Below, in pieces: positions 42,142 to 52,001 of a stretch of DNA of 64,000 bases. Location of the stretch: NCBI RefSeq assembly GCF_016924755.1, contig NZ_JAFFJX010000004.1:310001-374000 (forward strand). The letters are read 5' to 3'. The notes beneath the pieces were generated by a model. The model did no database searches and was not told the DNA's origin. It was given only the letters and a program-made list of their open reading frames with translations. The translations under genes and the position numbers were made by a program. The stretch's first letter is position 1. Each line of letters starts with the position of its first letter. This DNA is from Longitalea arenae. GTDB lineage: Bacteria; Bacteroidota; Bacteroidia; Chitinophagales; Chitinophagaceae.

Positions 42142-43609
42142 GTAATGTTTCTTCTTTAATGGTGATGGAATCAGGTACCAGGGGTTTATAATTCCGCATC
42201 ATCAGCAGATAGGCGAATCCCGAAATAAAGAAACCAACAAACCATGCGTAGTTGTACAAATGCGAGATCCACGCCGGCACACTGTTGGTTGAGATGACTT
42301 TTATAGTGGTAAGAAAGCCCGGAATATTCGGCGCCACACCCAGCAGCAAAGCGATTATCGCACTGTAATTATAGCCATTTCTGAATGTGTACAATCCATT
42401 TGTTTTATACAGATCAGCGGTTGACAACTGCTGTTTACGAACGAAATAATAATCGGCGATCATGATGCCTCCTACCGGCCCCAACAAGCTGGAATATGCA
42501 ATGAGCCAGGTAAAAATATACCCCGTAGGATCGGCGATCAGCTTCCAGGGAAAAATGAGAATGCCCAGCACGCCGGTAATATAACCGCCTTTGCGAAAAG
42601 ATATTCTCGATGGCGCCAGGTTGGCGAAGTCATTGGCCGGACTAACAATATTCGCGGCAATATTGGTTGCAAGCGTTGAAATGGCTACAGCGATCATCGC
42701 AACGCTTACCAGTAATTTGCTTTCAAACTTAGCGGCTAATACCACGGGGTCCCAAATGGTGTTGCCATAAATAATAACGGTGGCCGAGGTAACGACTACA
42801 CCAATGAAGGCAAACAAGGTCATGGAAGGCGGCAATCCAATGGCCTGGCCTTTTATCTGCGCTTTCTGACTTTTGGCATACCTGGTAAAATCCGGAATAT
42901 TGAGTGAAAGTGTTGCCCAAAACCCAACCATGCCCGTTAGTGCCGGGAAAAAGAAATCGAAAAATTGAGCATTAGTAGTAAACTTTGAAGGCTGCTGCAA
43001 AATAGGGCCCAGACCATGCGAGGCATTGATGGCCCAGAACAATAATGCCAGGGCTGCCACAGGAAGAAAGATCGCTTTGAACACCAGCAGCTTGCGGATG
43101 CTTTCAACACCCAGGTAAACGATGAACATATTAAGCGCCCAGAATGCTAAAAAACAAATAAAAGGAAGGGCTTGCGGAAATAATGCCGAGTGATCGATCG
43201 CTGGCAGGGATGGCTCCCATGCCCTGATCATTTGATAGATCGCAGCACCGCCAATCCAGGTTTGAATGCCAAACCACCCACAGGCTACAATCGCCCTGAG
43301 AATAGCGGGAATATTCGCGCCCCGGATGCCAAAACTTGCGCGGGCGAAGACGGGGAAAGGAATACCGTATTTCGCACCTGCATGTCCGTTAAGGATCATA
43401 GGTATCAATACAATGGTATTCCCCAAAAATATGGTAAGGATGGCCTGCCACCAGTTCATGCCTCCGCCGATCAGTGAACTGGCCAGCATATAAGTGGGAA
43501 TGCAAAGGCTCATGCTGATCCATAAGGCTGCGTAGTTCCAGGTATTCCATTTACGGTTGGCTACCGGAACGGGGGCAAGGTCTTCACTGTATAGTGATTC
43601 ATTATTCAT
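42125..43609 (-). CDS. NCS1-family nucleobase/hydantoin transporter
   Basis: A 494-residue membrane protein with ~12 transmembrane segments. NCS1 signatures are present: WNTWNYAALWISMSLCIPTY at the start, GIPFPVFARASFGIRGANIPAI (~85-107), WFGIQTWIGGAAIY, and NIPDFTRYAKSQ (~235). It should import uracil, allantoin, hydantoin or a related base by cation symport. Cluster position between the aminotransferase and hydA points to a pyrimidine or a dihydropyrimidine; allantoin cannot be excluded because the purine genes are close by. Confidence 0.92.
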   Translation of the reverse strand: MNNESLYSEDLAPVPVANRKWNTWNYAALWISMSLCIPTYMLASSLIGGGMNWWQAILTIFLGNTIVLIPMILNGHAGAKYGIPFPVFARASFGIRGANIPAILRAIVACGWFGIQTWIGGAAIYQMIRAWEPSLPAIDHSALFPQALPFICFLAFWALNMFIVYLGVESIRKLLVFKAIFLPVAALALLFWAINASHGLGPILQQPSKFTTNAQFFDFFFPALTGMVGFWATLSLNIPDFTRYAKSQKAQIKGQAIGLPPSMTLFAFIGVVVTSATVIIYGNTIWDPVVLAAKFESKLLVSVAMIAVAISTLATNIAANIVSPANDFANLAPSRISFRKGGYITGVLGILIFPWKLIADPTGYIFTWLIAYSSLLGPVGGIMIADYYFVRKQQLSTADLYKTNGLYTFRNGYNYSAIIALLLGVAPNIPGFLTTIKVISTNSVPAWISHLYNYAWFVGFFISGFAYLLMMRNYKPLVPDSITIKEETLHVAID

Positions 43610-43688
43610 ATGTATTCGGAGGCGGCGGTATGGCCTGTTTGGTGAAACCTGTCAGCGGAGGTACGGCGGGAAAAAACCAGAACTTTCT

Positions 43689-45041
43689 TCAATTTACAAA
43701 TTCATCGGCAATTGCAATGGCTTCGCTGATCATCATTAGTCCCTCATCCACTTCCTCTTTCGTGATACACAGCGGAGGCGCAATGAAAATATAATTCCAG
43801 CGAACAAAGGTGTAGAGGCCCAATTCTTTGAGTTTGGCAGCTACCTTGTTTATGATTACCATTTCTTCTGGTTTGGCGTTAAACGGCGCCATCGGTTCTT
43901 TGGTACCGCGATCCTTCACCAGTTCAATACAACCCAGTAAACCGGTATTCCTGAAATCGCCGATGCTGGGATGTTTCAGTTTTAGCTGTTCTACCCGGGC
44001 TTCAAGATATTGCCCCATTTTAGTGGCATTCCCCAGCAAATGCTCCTCTTCATAGATCTTCAGCGTTTCCAGAGCCGCCGCACAGCTAACGGGATGAGCG
44101 GAATAGGTTAGCCCCAGCCACAATACCCGCTCATTAAAATGGGCGGCAATGGTATCACTGACGATCAATGCGCCCAGGGGCAGATAACCAGACGTTAATC
44201 CTTTTGCCGTGGCGATCATATCGGGTACTACGCCATAATGATCCATTCCAAACCATTGACCGGTGCGGCCAAACCCACTCATCACTTCATCGGCGATCAG
44301 CAGGATATTGTGCTTATCGCAAAGGGCGCGTACTTTCTGCAAATAATCGGGCGGATACTTGATACATCCCGAGGAGCCGCTTTCCCCTTCCATAAGAATG
44401 GCTGCAATATTAGCGGGTCCTTCAAATTCTATGACCCGTTCCAGGTGACCTACACATTCCCGGCTGCAGGAAGTAATTTCCTTACCCCAGGGACAGCGAT
44501 AACAATACGGATCTTCTATGTGTACAATATTCGGCACCTGTTGGGCATCGGAAGCCAGTTTACGCGGATCGCCCCCGGCTGTCATGGCGCCGTACGAAGC
44601 GCCATGAAATGCGCGGTACCGGGCAATGATCTTGTGCCGGCCGGTATACAGGCGGGCAAGTTTAATGGCATTTTCAATAGCCGAAGCCCCGCAAACAGTG
44701 AACAGGGTTTTGTTTAAACCGGGTGGTGTTAGCGAAGCCAGCTTCTTGCCCAAATCGCCCCGTACTTTGGTAACGCAACTTGGTGTTACATAACTTACCT
44801 GTTGCATTTGTTCCATAACGGCCTTTGTTATCCGCTGGTTACCATGACCTATATTCACATTCATGAGGCCGGAGGAAAAATCGAGGTACCGTTTGCCGTC
44901 ATAATCGTACAGGTATACGCCCCGTGCGCTTTTTATGGCAATGGGCGATATGCCCTTTTGCTTGCTCCACGAAAAGAGCGTATAATCCATATTATCCTGA
45001 ATGATTTCCTCAGTTTCAGGGATGGTACTAACTATTGACAT
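43689..45041 (-). CDS. Class III aminotransferase (beta-alanine/beta-aminoisobutyrate type)
   Basis: A 450-residue PLP enzyme. The PLP lysine is in DMIATAKGLTSGYLPLGALIV (~280), preceded by LLIADEVMSGFGRTG. It also has GASAIENAIKLARLYTGRHKIIARYRAFHG (~120-150). In this cluster it most likely moves the amino group of beta-alanine or beta-aminoisobutyrate to pyruvate or 2-oxoglutarate, giving (methyl)malonate semialdehyde for the next gene's product. Taurine or omega-amino acid activity is possible for the family. It lies 136 bp downstream of the dehydrogenase gene and 79 bp upstream of the transporter. Confidence 0.92.
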   Translation of the reverse strand: MSIVSTIPETEEIIQDNMDYTLFSWSKQKGISPIAIKSARGVYLYDYDGKRYLDFSSGLMNVNIGHGNQRITKAVMEQMQQVSYVTPSCVTKVRGDLGKKLASLTPPGLNKTLFTVCGASAIENAIKLARLYTGRHKIIARYRAFHGASYGAMTAGGDPRKLASDAQQVPNIVHIEDPYCYRCPWGKEITSCSRECVGHLERVIEFEGPANIAAILMEGESGSSGCIKYPPDYLQKVRALCDKHNILLIADEVMSGFGRTGQWFGMDHYGVVPDMIATAKGLTSGYLPLGALIVSDTIAAHFNERVLWLGLTYSAHPVSCAAALETLKIYEEEHLLGNATKMGQYLEARVEQLKLKHPSIGDFRNTGLLGCIELVKDRGTKEPMAPFNAKPEEMVIINKVAAKLKELGLYTFVRWNYIFIAPPLCITKEEVDEGLMMISEAIAIADEFVN

Positions 45042-45177
45042 GATTATTTATTTGCGTTTCGTGATACGGAAAATGGAAAACGGTAAAACAATTCATTACC
45101 ACAACTTGTCCCGGCGCTAGCCGGGATGATCACAACCTGTCCGGCTCTGCAGGATCAGCATACCAGCTAATGGTAGC

Positions 45178-46635
45178 TCAGCTCATCCAATTCACTCCTG
45201 CCTCCGGATTCCATTTAACCGTTGACTTTTTTAGTTTCGTCCAGAATTCAATGGAACTTTTTCCGGTAATATCGCCTACCCCGAATTTGCTCTCATTCCA
45301 GCCGCCAAAAGAAAAAGGTTCGCGGGGTACAGGAACGCCTACATTAACGCCGATCATCCCCGCGCTGGCCCGGTCGATCACATATCGCGCGAGCCCGCCG
45401 TTCTGCGTAAACACGGATGCGGCATTACCATAGGGATTGGCATTTTCAATAGCGATGGCTTCGTCTATTGTATCCGTGCGCATAATACTTATAACGGGAC
45501 CGAAGATCTCTTCTTTCGCCACCGCCATATTTGGTTTCACGTGATCAATAACGGTAGGCCCCACGTATGTACCCGCTTCCTTGCCGGGTACGGTTGCATG
45601 CCGGCCATCGACCAGCACCCGCGCACCCTGCGCTTCCGCTTCGGTTATATAATGTTCAATCCTTTCCTTGGATTCTTTGCTGATGACTGCACCCAGGTTC
45701 TGCCCCGGCACGATCTTCTTAGCTTCTTCACAGATCTTCTGGATGATATGATCAACGTTGCCCACGGCTACCATGGCGGAAGCAGCCATGCAACGCTGAC
45801 CGGCGCAACCGCTCATAGATGCGGCAACGTTCTGGGCGGTCATGTCGGCCTTGGCGTCGGGCAAGACCAGCAAGTGATTTTTGGCGCCACCCAGTGCGAG
45901 GCATCTTTTATAATGGTGAGTAGCTCGCTGATAAACGATCCTGGCCACCTTGGTACTACCAACAAAGGATACAGCTGAAATACCGGGATGGTCACAAATG
46001 GCATTCACGATGATACTGTCGCCATTAACGACATTGAAGACACCATCCGGCAAACCCGCTTCTTTTAATAATAAGGCCAGGCGCCCCACACTCAGTGGCA
46101 CTTTTTCCGAAGGTTTTATGATCATGCAATTGCCCAGGGCAAGGGCATTGGGGATCGTCCAGTTGGGCACCATGCTCGGAAAATTAAAGGGCACAATAGA
46201 AGCCACCACGCCCAGCGGTACGTGTTCCGTGCGGCATTCTACCCCTTTGCTTACTTCCAGTACTTCACCGGTAACCAATTGAGGCAATGAAACGGCAAAC
46301 TCTGTGAGCTCGATGCATTTTTCTATTTCTGCAATGGCTTCGCCCATGGTCTTGCCATTCTCTTCACTCACCAGCGCGGCCAGCTCCTGCAGATTCTTTT
46401 CCAGTAAATAACGGTACCGGAATAACACCTGCACCCTTTCTTTAATAGGTGTATGGCTCCAGGCATGAAAAGCAAGTTTGGCCGCTCGTACTGCTGCATC
46501 AAGGTCTTTTGGGGCCGACATTGGTACGGTAGACAAATGCGTTCCGTCGAGCGGAGAAATAACGGGCAGTGTTTGGTCCGATGATGCATCCACAAACTGT
46601 CCATTAATGTAATTCTGAACAGGGGCGTACTTCAT
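45178..46635 (-). CDS. mmsA: CoA-acylating (methyl)malonate-semialdehyde dehydrogenase
   Basis: A 485-residue aldehyde dehydrogenase. The MMSDH hallmarks are present: FNFPSMVPNWTIPNALALGNC, the VSFVGSTKVAR motif, and the active-site Cys in MSGCAGQRCMAAS (~285). It lacks the general-base Glu of ordinary ALDHs, as expected for CoA-dependent members. It should convert malonate semialdehyde to acetyl-CoA, and methylmalonate semialdehyde to propionyl-CoA, ending uracil and thymine catabolism. It is the first gene of the minus cluster, divergent from the Lrp-like regulator with a 116-bp gap. Confidence 0.94.
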   Translation of the reverse strand: MKYAPVQNYINGQFVDASSDQTLPVISPLDGTHLSTVPMSAPKDLDAAVRAAKLAFHAWSHTPIKERVQVLFRYRYLLEKNLQELAALVSEENGKTMGEAIAEIEKCIELTEFAVSLPQLVTGEVLEVSKGVECRTEHVPLGVVASIVPFNFPSMVPNWTIPNALALGNCMIIKPSEKVPLSVGRLALLLKEAGLPDGVFNVVNGDSIIVNAICDHPGISAVSFVGSTKVARIVYQRATHHYKRCLALGGAKNHLLVLPDAKADMTAQNVAASMSGCAGQRCMAASAMVAVGNVDHIIQKICEEAKKIVPGQNLGAVISKESKERIEHYITEAEAQGARVLVDGRHATVPGKEAGTYVGPTVIDHVKPNMAVAKEEIFGPVISIMRTDTIDEAIAIENANPYGNAASVFTQNGGLARYVIDRASAGMIGVNVGVPVPREPFSFGGWNESKFGVGDITGKSSIEFWTKLKKSTVKWNPEAGVNWMS

Positions 46636-46695
46636 GAGCAGGCGGTTTTAGATACTATAAATTTTGCAGAAAGGCAATCAGTAAATTAAAAAATA

Positions 46696-46707
46696 TTTAG
46701 TACTAAA
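46696..46707. promoter_or_regulatory. Palindrome TTTAGTACTAAA in the mmsA/Lrp divergent gap
   Basis: A perfect 12-bp palindrome in the 116-bp AT-rich region between the two divergent transcripts. Position fits an operator, possibly for the adjacent Lrp/AsnC protein. There is only one copy, and no similar copy was found before allB. Confidence 0.4.
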
Positions 46708-46751
46708 CCAAAAAACAAACAGTATTTTTATTTTTATCGCATCTTTGCTGT

Positions 46752-47222
46752 ATGCAGAAAAATGGTTTTCCACTCGATGAACTCGATTTTGCGATCCTCT
46801 CTTGCCTGCAGAAGGATGGCCGTATGTCGTTTACCGTTATTGCAGAAAAACTGAATGTATCCATTGGCACCATTCGCACCCGCGTGAATAAATTAATTGA
46901 AGAAGGCACCATTAATATCATTGGCCGCGTGAATCCGGCGAAAGTAGGATTCGGCGCTTATGCTCAAATAGCTATATATGTACGGCCGGCTACCTTAAAG
47001 GACAAAGTAGCGCAAAAAATAGCCAGATTACCAGAAGTTAGTTTTCTGGCGATGACATCGGGTGATTATGACCTGGAAGTAGATGTCATGTGCCGCGATA
47101 ATGACCACCTGGTGCAATTCATTAATGAGATCTCAAAAATTGAAGGGGTTTATCAAACCAAAACAACCCTTTATTTCAAAGTGTATAAGTATGCCCAGCC
47201 CGATTTGAACTTACTGAAGTAA
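46752..47222 (+). CDS. Lrp/AsnC-family transcriptional regulator
   Basis: A 156-residue regulator. Residues ~5-60 are the AsnC HTH (LDELDFAILSCLQKDGRMSF, then NVSIGTIRTRVNKLIEEG). Residues ~70-145 are the RAM/AsnC ligand domain (YAQIAIYVRPATLKDKVAQK; VSFLAMTSGDYDLEVDVM). Lrp relatives form octamers and often respond to amino acids; beta-alanine or ureido compounds are plausible effectors here. It sits at the divergence point of the pyrimidine and purine halves, 69 bp before xdhA, so it is the natural candidate controller of one or both. Binding is inferred. Confidence 0.93.
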   Translation: MQKNGFPLDELDFAILSCLQKDGRMSFTVIAEKLNVSIGTIRTRVNKLIEEGTINIIGRVNPAKVGFGAYAQIAIYVRPATLKDKVAQKIARLPEVSFLAMTSGDYDLEVDVMCRDNDHLVQFINEISKIEGVYQTKTTLYFKVYKYAQPDLNLLK

Positions 47223-47297
47223 GCAACCCCTGGGCCTGCTGGCAGGTATGCTGGTTTGCCGGGATTTCGTTAACTTTAGAGAAACCGCCTTTTGCCA

Positions 47298-48692
47298 TTG
47301 ATCAAATTCATGCTCAATAATAAAGACATTGCCACCAGGATGCCGTCGGGTACCGTGCTGCTCGATTTTATTCGCTATCACGAGCATTTGACCGGCACCA
47401 AGGTGGGTTGTAATGAAGGGGATTGCGGCGCCTGCACCCTACTGGTGGGAACATTGAAGAATAACGAGCTGCAGTACCGTTCGCTCACCAGTTGCTTAAC
47501 GCCCCTGGGCAATGTACATGGCAAACATGTGGTCACTATTGAAGGACTGAACATGGAAGGCTTAAATGCTATTCAGCAGGCCATGTATGATGAATCGGCA
47601 ACGCAATGCGGATTTTGCACACCGGGATTTGTAGTCTCACTGGCCGGTTTTTGTCTCAGCGGTAAACAGGCGACCACTGAAAACGCTATAGCCGCCATCG
47701 ATGGGAATATCTGCCGCTGCACCGGTTACAAATCCATCGAACGCGCCGCTGCCAAAGTAGCTCAACTGATGCATAACAGGCAGGCAGAAGCCCCCACAGC
47801 ATTCCTGGCGGAACATGGAATTTTGCCGTCCTGGTTTGCCGGCATCAAACAAAGACTGTATTCATTGCAAACGCAGCTCGACGGCGAACTGCAATCGCCA
47901 ACTGCCACAGAATGGGTTGGGGGCGGCACCGATGTATATGTGCAAAAGCATGATGTTATGAAGGAAGCATCGATCCGGTTCCTGTTCGACGATGACCAGT
48001 TAAAAGGCATCAGGCAGGAAGGAAACAAGTGTATCATGGGTGCATCAACCACTGTGACAGCCATGAGCGAATCGCCCCTGCTGCAGCAATACTTTCCGCG
48101 GCTCGCAGATCATATCAAACTTATCGCTTCTACCCCTATCCGTAATATTGCCACCATTGGCGGCAACCTGATCAATGCCTCGCCGATTGGTGACCTCACG
48201 ATCTTCCTGCTGGCACTCGATGCGACGCTGCTCTTTAGCAATGGAGAGGAACAAAGAGCGTGTCCGTTGCGGGAATTGTATAAAGGATATAAAATGCTTG
48301 ATAAAGATGCCGGCGAGCAGCTGGTCTCCGTTTCCTTTGAACTGCCTGGCGCCGATACGGTATTTAATTTTGAAAAAGTAAGCAAACGCACGAACCTCGA
48401 TATAGCCAGTGTGAACTCAGCCATTTGTGTGAGCATACTGCATGATACCATCGCGCATGTGCGCATTTCAGCCGGCGGTGTTGCACCTGTACCTAAATTA
48501 CTGGATCTAACCAATGCGTTCCTGAAAGGCCGCTCCATTGATCCATCAACGATCGATCAGGCAATTGCCATTGCCCAAACAGAAATTGCGCCTATCAGCG
48601 ATGCCCGGGGATCTGCCGCTTATAAACGATTGTTGTTAGGTCAGTTGATGAAAGCACATTTTTTAACAATTCTTGAGAACGCAATGCATTGA
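47298..48692 (+). CDS. xdhA: Xanthine dehydrogenase small subunit (2Fe-2S and FAD)
   Basis: About 464 residues. The start is a TTG: reading from 47298 gives MIKFMLNNKDIAT, the normal family opening; a TTG at 47292 or ATG at 47310 are alternatives. N-terminal [2Fe-2S] ligands are CNEGDCGACTLLVG; the second cluster is CGFCTPG and CRCTGY (~105-150). The FAD domain starts near 200 (WVGGGTDVYVQKH) with TIGGNLINASPIGDL. It carries electrons from the molybdenum subunit to NAD+. It is the first enzyme gene of the purine half. Confidence 0.94.
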   Translation: MIKFMLNNKDIATRMPSGTVLLDFIRYHEHLTGTKVGCNEGDCGACTLLVGTLKNNELQYRSLTSCLTPLGNVHGKHVVTIEGLNMEGLNAIQQAMYDESATQCGFCTPGFVVSLAGFCLSGKQATTENAIAAIDGNICRCTGYKSIERAAAKVAQLMHNRQAEAPTAFLAEHGILPSWFAGIKQRLYSLQTQLDGELQSPTATEWVGGGTDVYVQKHDVMKEASIRFLFDDDQLKGIRQEGNKCIMGASTTVTAMSESPLLQQYFPRLADHIKLIASTPIRNIATIGGNLINASPIGDLTIFLLALDATLLFSNGEEQRACPLRELYKGYKMLDKDAGEQLVSVSFELPGADTVFNFEKVSKRTNLDIASVNSAICVSILHDTIAHVRISAGGVAPVPKLLDLTNAFLKGRSIDPSTIDQAIAIAQTEIAPISDARGSAAYKRLLLGQLMKAHFLTILENAMH

Positions 48693-48724
48693 GTCATTCG
48701 TGTTCTGCGCTCAGCGTTAAGCGT

Positions 48725-51034
48725 ATGAAAAATATTGATGCATATACACACCTGCGGGGCGAATCCATTTACCTGGATGATATTCCCCTTATACATGGCA
48801 CTTTATTCGGCGCTGCCTTTGGTTCGCCGGTAGCCCATGGTGTTATCAGCGCGCTGGATACCAGTGAAGCCGCTGCCCAACCCGGCGTTATACGCATTTT
48901 CACCCATAAAGATATCAGCGGCGAAAACCAGATCGGGGGTATTGTGGCCGATGAACCATTGCTGGCCGATCATGAAGTTCATTTTTGCGGTATGCCGGTA
49001 GCTTTTGTGGTAGCAGACTCGATAGATGCTGCCCGGGCGGCCGTCAAAAAAATAAAACTAACCAGTGAACCATTGCCCGCGATCACCGATCCGCGCGAAG
49101 CGCAGGCAAAGGGCGAACTGATCATCCCACCCCGCACCTTTCAGCTGGGCGATACCAACAGCAGCTGGTCACAGTGTACGCATATCTTTGAAGGGCAGGC
49201 TGATACCAACGGCCAGGAACACCTGTATATAGAAACACAAGGCGCTTATGCTGTTCCCCAGGAACATAATGCCATTAAAATTTATTCTTCTACGCAAGGC
49301 CCAACAGCGGTACAACGCGCTGTTTCGCGTGTACTGGGTTTACCCATGCACCTGGTAGAAGTGGAAGTGAACAGGCTGGGTGGCGGTTTTGGCGGCAAGG
49401 AAGATCAGGCGAACAGCTGGGCAGCGCTCTGTGCGCTGGCAGCCCATCACCTGAAGCGGCCAGTTAAATATTCCCTGCACCGCATGGAAGATATGGCCAT
49501 GACGGGTAAACGCCATCCTTATGCTGCCGACTTTAAAATTGGCTTGAACGAGGCGTTGAAAATTGTTGCCTATGAAGTTACTTTCTATCAAAATGCGGGC
49601 GCCGCAGCAGATCTGTCGCCAGCCGTACTGGAGCGCACCCTCTTTCATTGCACCAATTCCTATTATATTCCAAACGTAAAAGCAACGGCCTATAGCTGCA
49701 GAACCAATTTGCCGCCCAATACCGCATTCCGCGGTTTTGGCGGCCCACAGGGTATGTTCATGATCGAAGCCGCTATTGCGAAGGCAGCTGAAGCATTGGG
49801 TATAGATGCCGCCGTTATCCAGGAAAAGAATCTCTTGCAGACCGGTGATGAGTTTCCTTACGGACAAAAAGCCCAAAGTGAAGCCCCTGAATGCTGGCAC
49901 AAGGCAACAACTATCTATGATCTGCAAGCGGGGCGAAAAGAAGTAGATGCATTCAATGCATCCAATACCCTGTATAAAAAAGGATTGGCCTGCATGCCCA
50001 TTTGCTTTGGCATTTCTTTTACCAAAACCCTGATGAACCAGGCAAGGTCCCTGGTGCATGTGTACACAGACGGCAGCGTAGGCATTACCACCGGCGCTGT
50101 TGAAATGGGCCAGGGCGTAAATACCAAAATACTGCAGGTGGCGGCCGAGGTATTTTCCATTCAACCCGAGAAAATAAAGATCCACACCACCAATACATTC
50201 AAGATCGCCAATACCTCACCTTCTGCTGCCAGCGCCACTGCCGACCTGAATGGGAAAGCCACACTGCTCGCCTGCACCGCCATTGCCGGCAGATTGAAAA
50301 AAATGGCTGCTGAAACACTGGGGGTGGACGAGCAGCTGGTATCATTACAAAACGGGTACCTCTATGTGAACGGGGAAAAAACCGATCGTGACTGGAAATC
50401 GCTGGTCATGGAAGGGCACCTCAAGCGAATTGGCCTTTCAGAACATGCGCATTATGCTACGCCCGAAATACATTTTGATGCCACCAGGGAAAAAGGCCAT
50501 CCTTTTGCCTATCATGTTTATGGTACAGCCCTTATTGAAGTTACGGTGGATTGCATTCGCGGAACCTATACCATCGACGCCGTTAAAGCAGTGCACGATT
50601 TTGGCGCCAGCATGAATAAGGCTGTTGATCTCGGCCAGATAGAAGGCGGCATTGTGCAGGGCATCGGCTGGATGACGATGGAAGAAGTAGTCTACGACAA
50701 AGAGGGCAGACTGCGTTCGAACGCCCTGTCGACCTATAAAGTGCCAGATATATACGCTGTACCAAAGGAGATCAGGGTCGACTTTTTACAAACGCCGCAG
50801 GATAACCTGGCCATCTTCCGGTCAAAAGCAGTGGGTGAACCACCGCTCATGTATGGTATCGGCGCTTATTTTGCCTTACGCAACGCCATACGCGCTTTTA
50901 ACAAAAGCGGTCATTTCCCATTTGCAGCGCCCATGACGCCCGAAAGAGTATTAATGGCCTTATACGCAACCGAAAAGAAAGGGACTATTCAAGCTCATGA
51001 AGAAACAATTGATCATTTGGCAGTTAATAAATAG
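48725..51034 (+). CDS. xdhB: Xanthine dehydrogenase molybdenum-binding subunit
   Basis: 769 residues counted from the ATG at 48725, where KNIDAYTHLRGESIYLDDIP matches the family start. A TTG at 48689, overlapping the xdhA stop as TTGA, adds 12 residues and is an alternative. Moco motifs are seen: GGGFGGKEDQ (~220), FRGFGGPQGM (~335), EMGQGVNTK (~460) and the active-site Glu in KAVGEPPLMYG (~710). It oxidises hypoxanthine to xanthine and xanthine to urate. Moco insertion is probably assisted by XdhC, encoded next with a 38-bp overlap. Confidence 0.95.
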   Translation: MKNIDAYTHLRGESIYLDDIPLIHGTLFGAAFGSPVAHGVISALDTSEAAAQPGVIRIFTHKDISGENQIGGIVADEPLLADHEVHFCGMPVAFVVADSIDAARAAVKKIKLTSEPLPAITDPREAQAKGELIIPPRTFQLGDTNSSWSQCTHIFEGQADTNGQEHLYIETQGAYAVPQEHNAIKIYSSTQGPTAVQRAVSRVLGLPMHLVEVEVNRLGGGFGGKEDQANSWAALCALAAHHLKRPVKYSLHRMEDMAMTGKRHPYAADFKIGLNEALKIVAYEVTFYQNAGAAADLSPAVLERTLFHCTNSYYIPNVKATAYSCRTNLPPNTAFRGFGGPQGMFMIEAAIAKAAEALGIDAAVIQEKNLLQTGDEFPYGQKAQSEAPECWHKATTIYDLQAGRKEVDAFNASNTLYKKGLACMPICFGISFTKTLMNQARSLVHVYTDGSVGITTGAVEMGQGVNTKILQVAAEVFSIQPEKIKIHTTNTFKIANTSPSAASATADLNGKATLLACTAIAGRLKKMAAETLGVDEQLVSLQNGYLYVNGEKTDRDWKSLVMEGHLKRIGLSEHAHYATPEIHFDATREKGHPFAYHVYGTALIEVTVDCIRGTYTIDAVKAVHDFGASMNKAVDLGQIEGGIVQGIGWMTMEEVVYDKEGRLRSNALSTYKVPDIYAVPKEIRVDFLQTPQDNLAIFRSKAVGEPPLMYGIGAYFALRNAIRAFNKSGHFPFAAPMTPERVLMALYATEKKGTIQAHEETIDHLAVNK

Positions 51035-52001
51035 AAGCCTGGCACAAGAGGTACCGGTAATGTTATTGTATGTGCTGCAAAGTGAAGGAAGCAGTCCGGG
51101 CCGGCAGGGATTCTTCATGGCTGTGAATGCAGCGGGTGAAGCGGCAGGCTCAATTGGCGGTGGTATCATGGAACACAAGTTTGTGGAGATGGCCAAAGAC
51201 CGGTTAAAGGCCGGCGTATCACTTCGCTTTTCCGATTTGCAGAATACCTATACCGACGATTCAAAAAGCACCATTAAAAAACAATTCCATAATAAATCGG
51301 CCGATTCAAATCAAAGCGGAATGATCTGTTCGGGCGAACAGACTATTTTGTTATACCGGATCGCTGCCGGTGATGCTAATACGATCAGCGAGTTGATAGC
51401 CAGCCTGGAGCAACACCAGAACGGTACCCTGCAGTTATCTCCGGCCGGTTTGCAATTCACAAGAGCAGTACCCGATACAGATCATTATTTTTCCATGAGC
51501 TCGGAAGTAGAATGGTTATACCAGGAAAAGACCGGCTACAAAAATCATTTATACATCGTTGGGGCAGGCCATTGTGCCCTGGCGCTTAGCCGGATGATAA
51601 GCGATATGGATTTCTATATCCACCTGTACGACGACCGCCCGAACCTGAAAACTTTCCGGGAAAATGTATATGCACAGGAGAAACGGATAATCAGGGATTA
51701 CAGCGAATTGTTGCAGCTGATTGCCGGTGGTAACGATCAGTATGTTGTAATAATGACGGTGGGTTACCGTACCGATGATATTGCGCTTAGGGCTTTATGG
51801 AAGAAGCAGTTCCGGTTTTTTGGCCTGCTGGGCAGCAAAAGCAAGATAGAAAAGATGTTCAATGATTACCGTTCAGAAGGCATCCCGGAATCTTTATTGA
51901 AACCAATCCATGCACCGGTGGGAATAGACATCCATAGCCAAACACCCGAAGAGATCGCGATTAGTATCGCGGCGGAGATCATTGCTGTGAAGAATCGTTA
52001 G
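50997..52001 (+). CDS. xdhC: XdhC/CoxI family Moco-insertion protein
   Basis: A 334-residue protein. The N-terminal CoxI-like segment carries VLQSEGSSPGRQGFFM and SIGGGIMEHKFV (~28-60). A central Cys (MICSGEQTILLY, ~104) matches the Moco-binding Cys region. The C-terminal Rossmann part starts LYIVGAGHCALALSRMISDM (~182) and has MTVGYRTDDIALRAL. XdhC proteins bind Moco and load it into xanthine dehydrogenase. Its start overlaps xdhB by 38 bp and its 3' end overlaps the convergent uricase gene by 23 bp. Confidence 0.92.
   Translation: MKKQLIIWQLINRSLAQEVPVMLLYVLQSEGSSPGRQGFFMAVNAAGEAAGSIGGGIMEHKFVEMAKDRLKAGVSLRFSDLQNTYTDDSKSTIKKQFHNKSADSNQSGMICSGEQTILLYRIAAGDANTISELIASLEQHQNGTLQLSPAGLQFTRAVPDTDHYFSMSSEVEWLYQEKTGYKNHLYIVGAGHCALALSRMISDMDFYIHLYDDRPNLKTFRENVYAQEKRIIRDYSELLQLIAGGNDQYVVIMTVGYRTDDIALRALWKKQFRFFGLLGSKSKIEKMFNDYRSEGIPESLLKPIHAPVGIDIHSQTPEEIAISIAAEIIAVKNR

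Noticed and set aside
49340..50185. 281-codon minus ORF inside xdhB
   Set aside because: It is a shadow of the strongly supported xdhB frame, which has all Moco motifs.
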